From JBBQHM01 sp038323965 (lineage in GTDB: Bacteria; Verrucomicrobiota; Verrucomicrobiia; Chthoniobacterales; UBA10450), in assembly GCA_038323965.1 (NCBI GenBank), contig JBBQHM010000041.1:1-18929 (forward strand): a DNA stretch of 18,929 bases. Reading direction: 5' to 3'. Below, one piece after another: positions 15,682 through 18,929 of this stretch. The notes under the pieces are model-generated. The model was not told the DNA's origin and did not search any database. It worked only from the letters and a program-made list of their open reading frames with translations. Every line of letters starts with the position of its first letter. The stretch's first letter is position 1. The translations under genes were made by a program, and so were the position numbers.

Positions 15682-16977
15682 TTAGAAGGTCACGTTTACG
15701 CCGGCCCAGACGCGATTCCGCGAATAGTCCCGGAAGTCCACATCGGAGGTCACTTCGGTGTGGTTATAACCGCCTTCCAGCGCGAACCAACGATTCACCG
15801 CGTAACGGAGCGAGACGGCAACATCGAACGCATCTTCCGTGAAGCCGTCACTGACGAACAACGGCGAATTGACGCTATCGTAATCGTCGTGTTGATAGAA
15901 AGCGCCCAATTGGCCGCTGATGCGCTGGGTGAAATTATGCTTCACCGAAAGTCCGGTGCGGAACGTCCGGCGACTGGGATTCGTCTGGACATCGGGTTCC
16001 TCGATCCCATAGCGGTTCGTCCAGCTTAAGGAGGTGTTTTTGCCGAGCGCGTAGTTCAAGGTCGCTTCACCGTAAGGCGACGTGTCGGACCCGTTGTTGA
16101 TCGGATCGTTACTGTCGTACTCGCGGAATTCGGCACCAGCACGCAGAGACAGGCTGAAGCGGGGACTGAAGCTGTGATCAAATCCGCCGAGCGCGAAATG
16201 GGTGGTCGAGTCGCGATCGATGCGATCGTAAGACACGATTTGGTAACGGTATTCCGCGACTAGCGTGGTGGTGGGCCAAAGTAGGAAGCGGAATTCGTTG
16301 CCGAAGATATTTTCGATGCGGTCCTCGAAGAAACCGACTGATCGATCATCGTAGCGCAAACCGACAAAGGTATAGCTGGTCGCAGTCGAGAACCGCGGGG
16401 TCCAGAGATAGGTGACGGTGCCTTTATCCTGGGTGAAAAAGAAATTGCCGCTCCGACGATTAAGACCAATTGCCTGGGCGAAATCGGGCTGTGACTGGTA
16501 GGTGAGATAGGAGGCTACGGCGAATGTCAGGCGAGGGGTCGCTTTGTGCGTGAGCGACAGGCTGATATAGGCATTGACGTCGTAATCATTATTGCCGTCC
16601 ACGTTGTTACCGGTGTCCCAGTAGTAGGTGACACCCGCTCCGGCGCCGATGCTTAATTGGGTGCGCGGACTGCCGAAATCGTAGGTCAAGCCAAGGCCTG
16701 CGTTGGTGAACCACGATTCCTGCGGATTGATGCTCGAAGTGAACACGTTGTCGTCATAGCCCTCGCGCAGAGAGACTGAGACGTGCACGGGAAAACGCGA
16801 GAAATTGCCGAGGCCAACGTCGTCGGAGGTCGCAACGGTGCTGGCGTTGCTCACTGAGTTCTTGTCCGAAAAGCTGGACGTGCTCGTGAAAGGCTCGCCA
16901 CCGGCGAAAGCGCACTGGGCCAGAATTGCAGCGATCCCGAGCACAAAACTCACGACGAATTGTTTTAGTGAGCTCAT
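15682..16977 (-). CDS. BBP2-like outer-membrane beta-barrel protein of the exopolysaccharide locus
   Basis: This is a predicted outer-membrane porin with 431 residues. A signal peptide (MSSLKQFVVSFVLGIAAILAQCAFAG) is followed by a short Ser/Thr-rich region and then many alternating amphipathic strands with aromatic ends, such as VHVSVSLREGYDDNVFTS, WFTNAGLGLTYDFGSP, YDVNAYISLSLTHKATPRL and RFSLSLRAGAEFREYDS. It ends in NRVWAGVNVTF, and a terminal Phe is the usual outer-membrane insertion signal. The opening REGYDDNVF is typical of the putative beta-barrel porin 2 family found in export loci. The start is the ATG at 16977, which gives a clean signal peptide with GGA about 6 bases upstream; the frame extends further upstream but without signal-like sequence. 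With the short OPX protein it probably forms the outer-membrane exit for the polymer. Confidence 0.85.
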   Translation of the reverse strand: MSSLKQFVVSFVLGIAAILAQCAFAGGEPFTSTSSFSDKNSVSNASTVATSDDVGLGNFSRFPVHVSVSLREGYDDNVFTSSINPQESWFTNAGLGLTYDFGSPRTQLSIGAGAGVTYYWDTGNNVDGNNDYDVNAYISLSLTHKATPRLTFAVASYLTYQSQPDFAQAIGLNRRSGNFFFTQDKGTVTYLWTPRFSTATSYTFVGLRYDDRSVGFFEDRIENIFGNEFRFLLWPTTTLVAEYRYQIVSYDRIDRDSTTHFALGGFDHSFSPRFSLSLRAGAEFREYDSNDPINNGSDTSPYGEATLNYALGKNTSLSWTNRYGIEEPDVQTNPSRRTFRTGLSVKHNFTQRISGQLGAFYQHDDYDSVNSPLFVSDGFTEDAFDVAVSLRYAVNRWFALEGGYNHTEVTSDVDFRDYSRNRVWAGVNVTF

Positions 16978-17094
16978 GGCGTTCCGGGATTGTTCGCGTC
17001 CAGATGAAAGCGTGGTCGTTCGCGGATGGCCGAGATTAAGCGGTAGCGCGCAGAGCGGCAATCCCTTTTTTCACAAGTCGCGTAAACTCGGGAT

Positions 17095-18894
17095 CTATTC
17101 GAGAGCGCCGTCCGGTAGGGATTTGGCTGCCCACTGCTCCAGATGGGATCGGTAGTAGCCGGACGTAGCAATTGATTTCGGGTCGAGCGTTCGCGCTTCG
17201 TAAAACATCCATTCGGCTTCATCAAACCGGTGGAGGGCATCAAAGGTAAGCGCGCTCTCGATCGCGAAAGTTTTGTCCAGCGGCGCGAGAGTTCTTGCGG
17301 CCAGAAATTCGTCGAGGGCAGCGCGCAGAAAGGAATCGCGCGCACGGGGATCGGTCATGGTGTCGGCGAGTTGAATTCGCGCGCGCCCGAGGGTGAAGAA
17401 CAGTTCGGGATCGCGGCGTTCTGCTTCCAGGCCGCGAAGTCCGTAGGCGACGGCTTCGAGCGGACGGTAATCGCGCAGCGCGACGCGGGCGCGTTCGGCA
17501 AAGTAGGCGCCCGGTCCAAGTCGTAAACATTCCGCGGCGAGAACGATCGCGAGAAGCGGCGCGACCATGCGCCAGCCCGTGCCGGAGGTCCGTGCTGCTT
17601 CTCGTCGCACTCCTGCGTTCGTGAGAAGAGCAAAGACGAACGCCATGAGTAAAAGGTTGGCCGGGATGTGAAGATTGAAGTCAAACACTGAGTGGACGCC
17701 GTAAGCGGCGACCGCGCAGAGAGCGCCGATATTGAGAGCGAGGGCGTTACTCGGAATCTGCCCGGACACCGCGATGCGCCTGGCGCCAAGCCGTCGGAAA
17801 TCGAGGAAGCCGCTCCGCATGTGCACGGCGAGGAACACCAGGAAAAGCGCGACCCCGATCCCGCCGTATTCCGCCAGGAGTTGCAGGTAATCGTTGTGGG
17901 CAAATATCGGATCGAGCTGCATCCGCTCGGTCCGGAACATCCGTCCGAAAATGACGTAGGTACCGGCACCCGTACCTACGATGGGATGCAGACGCCATTG
18001 CTCCAGCGCTGCCTGCCAAAGATCGAGCCGCATATTTTGCGTATCGACCACGTTGGTGGCGCGATCCGCCAAGTCTTTGCTGTGCCCCACCAAGACGACC
18101 GAGACCACGAGGAACGCGGCGCCAAGCAGCGCGGCGGCACCGCCGATTTTCCACAAAACCGCGGAGCGCGCGGACTTCAGAATCATCGAACTGAGCAGCG
18201 CGAAGACGATGAGGCTGGCGGCCACGCTGAGATATCCGCCACGGCTCCCAGTCAAGATTACGCCCGCGTAGCAAGCGACCGTCGCGTAGGCGACGAGAAG
18301 CTTCGCCCAAATGGGCCAGCGGCTCCAAAAAACGATTGATACTCCGAAAACGCCAAGGACCTCCAGCAGACCTGCCAGGTGATTCGGACAAATATAGAAT
18401 CCGCTTCCGCGCGACCCGTAATCGAAACGCTGCAAAGCGTGGATGGGCATAAAATTATCGCCGTTGCGAAATTGAATCGCCGCCACCAGCACATGCGCGA
18501 GGGAAGCAGCAAGCAGCGCACCGACAAAGCGCATGCGTGCAGCCGGAGAAGTGAAAACGCAGCTCGTGAAAAAGTAGACGATCAGGCCGGCCAGGACCGC
18601 ATGGATGTCCGACTGCGCGAGATGCGGCGTGGACGACGTCAGCGCACGAGCTTCGATATAAGCGAAAAATAAGAGCGAGCTGGCCAGGGCGATCTGATGC
18701 GGCGCCGGTTTCCGCTGTCGCGAGGAAAAAGCGGCGAGCAGCCCGACGAGCGCGATCGCGCCGTAGGCCGGGATGGCGAAGATCAGGCGCGTGCCGCCGA
18801 TGAGGAGCTGTATGGAAAGCAACGCGACACCCAGCATTGCGATGGCAATAATCTCCGTGAAAGGGGTCCGGGTTGCGTTTTCGTCCGCAATCAT
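17095..18894 (-). CDS. O-antigen ligase / Wzy-type polymerase family membrane protein with C-terminal helical repeat region
   Basis: This multi-spanning inner-membrane protein of the Wzy_C (O-antigen ligase-like) superfamily has 599 residues. It has about ten or more hydrophobic segments. The family marks are TGSRGGYLSVAASL, HPIVGTGAGTYVIFG, the periplasmic loop motif AHNDYLQLLAEYGGIG, and HSVFDFNLHIPANLLLM. After the last membrane segment (about residue 470) comes a soluble TPR-like stretch (ARVALRDYRPLEAVAYGLRG, ELFFTLGRARIQLAD, ALTFDALHRFDEAEWMFYEA). Ligases that join O-antigen to lipid A and polymerases that extend exopolysaccharide share this fold. The downstream export genes favour a polymerase for the secreted polymer. 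The start is the ATG at 18894. A 117-bp spacer separates its end from the beta-barrel gene, so a separate promoter there is possible. Confidence 0.88.
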   Translation of the reverse strand: MIADENATRTPFTEIIAIAMLGVALLSIQLLIGGTRLIFAIPAYGAIALVGLLAAFSSRQRKPAPHQIALASSLLFFAYIEARALTSSTPHLAQSDIHAVLAGLIVYFFTSCVFTSPAARMRFVGALLAASLAHVLVAAIQFRNGDNFMPIHALQRFDYGSRGSGFYICPNHLAGLLEVLGVFGVSIVFWSRWPIWAKLLVAYATVACYAGVILTGSRGGYLSVAASLIVFALLSSMILKSARSAVLWKIGGAAALLGAAFLVVSVVLVGHSKDLADRATNVVDTQNMRLDLWQAALEQWRLHPIVGTGAGTYVIFGRMFRTERMQLDPIFAHNDYLQLLAEYGGIGVALFLVFLAVHMRSGFLDFRRLGARRIAVSGQIPSNALALNIGALCAVAAYGVHSVFDFNLHIPANLLLMAFVFALLTNAGVRREAARTSGTGWRMVAPLLAIVLAAECLRLGPGAYFAERARVALRDYRPLEAVAYGLRGLEAERRDPELFFTLGRARIQLADTMTDPRARDSFLRAALDEFLAARTLAPLDKTFAIESALTFDALHRFDEAEWMFYEARTLDPKSIATSGYYRSHLEQWAAKSLPDGALE

Positions 18895-18929
18895 GGTGAC
18901 TTTAATCGCGAAAACAATAATGCCGTTGA

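Overview
This window most likely comes from a member of the phylum Verrucomicrobiota, probably a soil lineage near Chthoniobacterales. No rRNA is present, so the placement is inferred. It rests on four points: an LptF/G-type envelope permease, a membrane-anchored protein built from about sixteen W..DP.AA..W...LP.G..R repeats of a kind I associate with this phylum, an imuB-dnaE2 mutagenesis cassette, and a perfect TGTTC-N4-GAACA palindrome. As I recall, that palindrome is the LexA motif described for Verrucomicrobia.

Left part (1-2396, minus strand): three tightly packed genes read leftward. They encode an LptF/LptG-family lipopolysaccharide-export permease, a 169-residue conserved protein of unknown role that overlaps it by ATGA, and a tRNA-dihydrouridine synthase (DusB) that runs off the left edge. 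A short divergent region (2397-2481) separates them from a rightward DinG-type Fe-S helicase.

Centre (2482-10752, plus strand): this is a DNA-damage region. After dinG comes a 28-bp near-perfect palindrome (13-bp arms, 2-bp centre) containing the LexA-like box. Then follow a 644-residue anchored alpha-solenoid protein, a short ImuB that lacks the N-terminal Y-family polymerase part but keeps the little-finger and clamp-binding part, and DnaE2. Three copies of a 92-bp palindromic element lie in the operon, all in the same orientation. One sits in the leader of dnaE2, and two lie inside dnaE2 and are translated in the same frame (HPERSRGTPSR...), one in the PHP domain and one in the linker before the OB fold. 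I read this as a LexA-controlled translesion operon that has been remodelled by gene replacement and by insertion of protein-coding palindromes.

Right part (10753-18894): gnd (6-phosphogluconate dehydrogenase, minus) abuts the dnaE2 stop codon with no spacer. It is divergent from pgsA (phosphatidylglycerophosphate synthase, plus). A minus-strand exopolysaccharide locus follows, in transcription order: an O-antigen ligase/Wzy-like polymerase, a BBP2-type outer-membrane beta-barrel, a Wzz/Wzc-type tyrosine autokinase with a C-terminal tyrosine cluster, and a short OPX (Wza-like) export protein with no lipobox. A short OPX paired with a beta-barrel matches the arrangement in which a separate porin forms the outer-membrane exit. 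No tRNA, rRNA, CRISPR array or transposase was seen, and there is no gene-free stretch over 300 bases.
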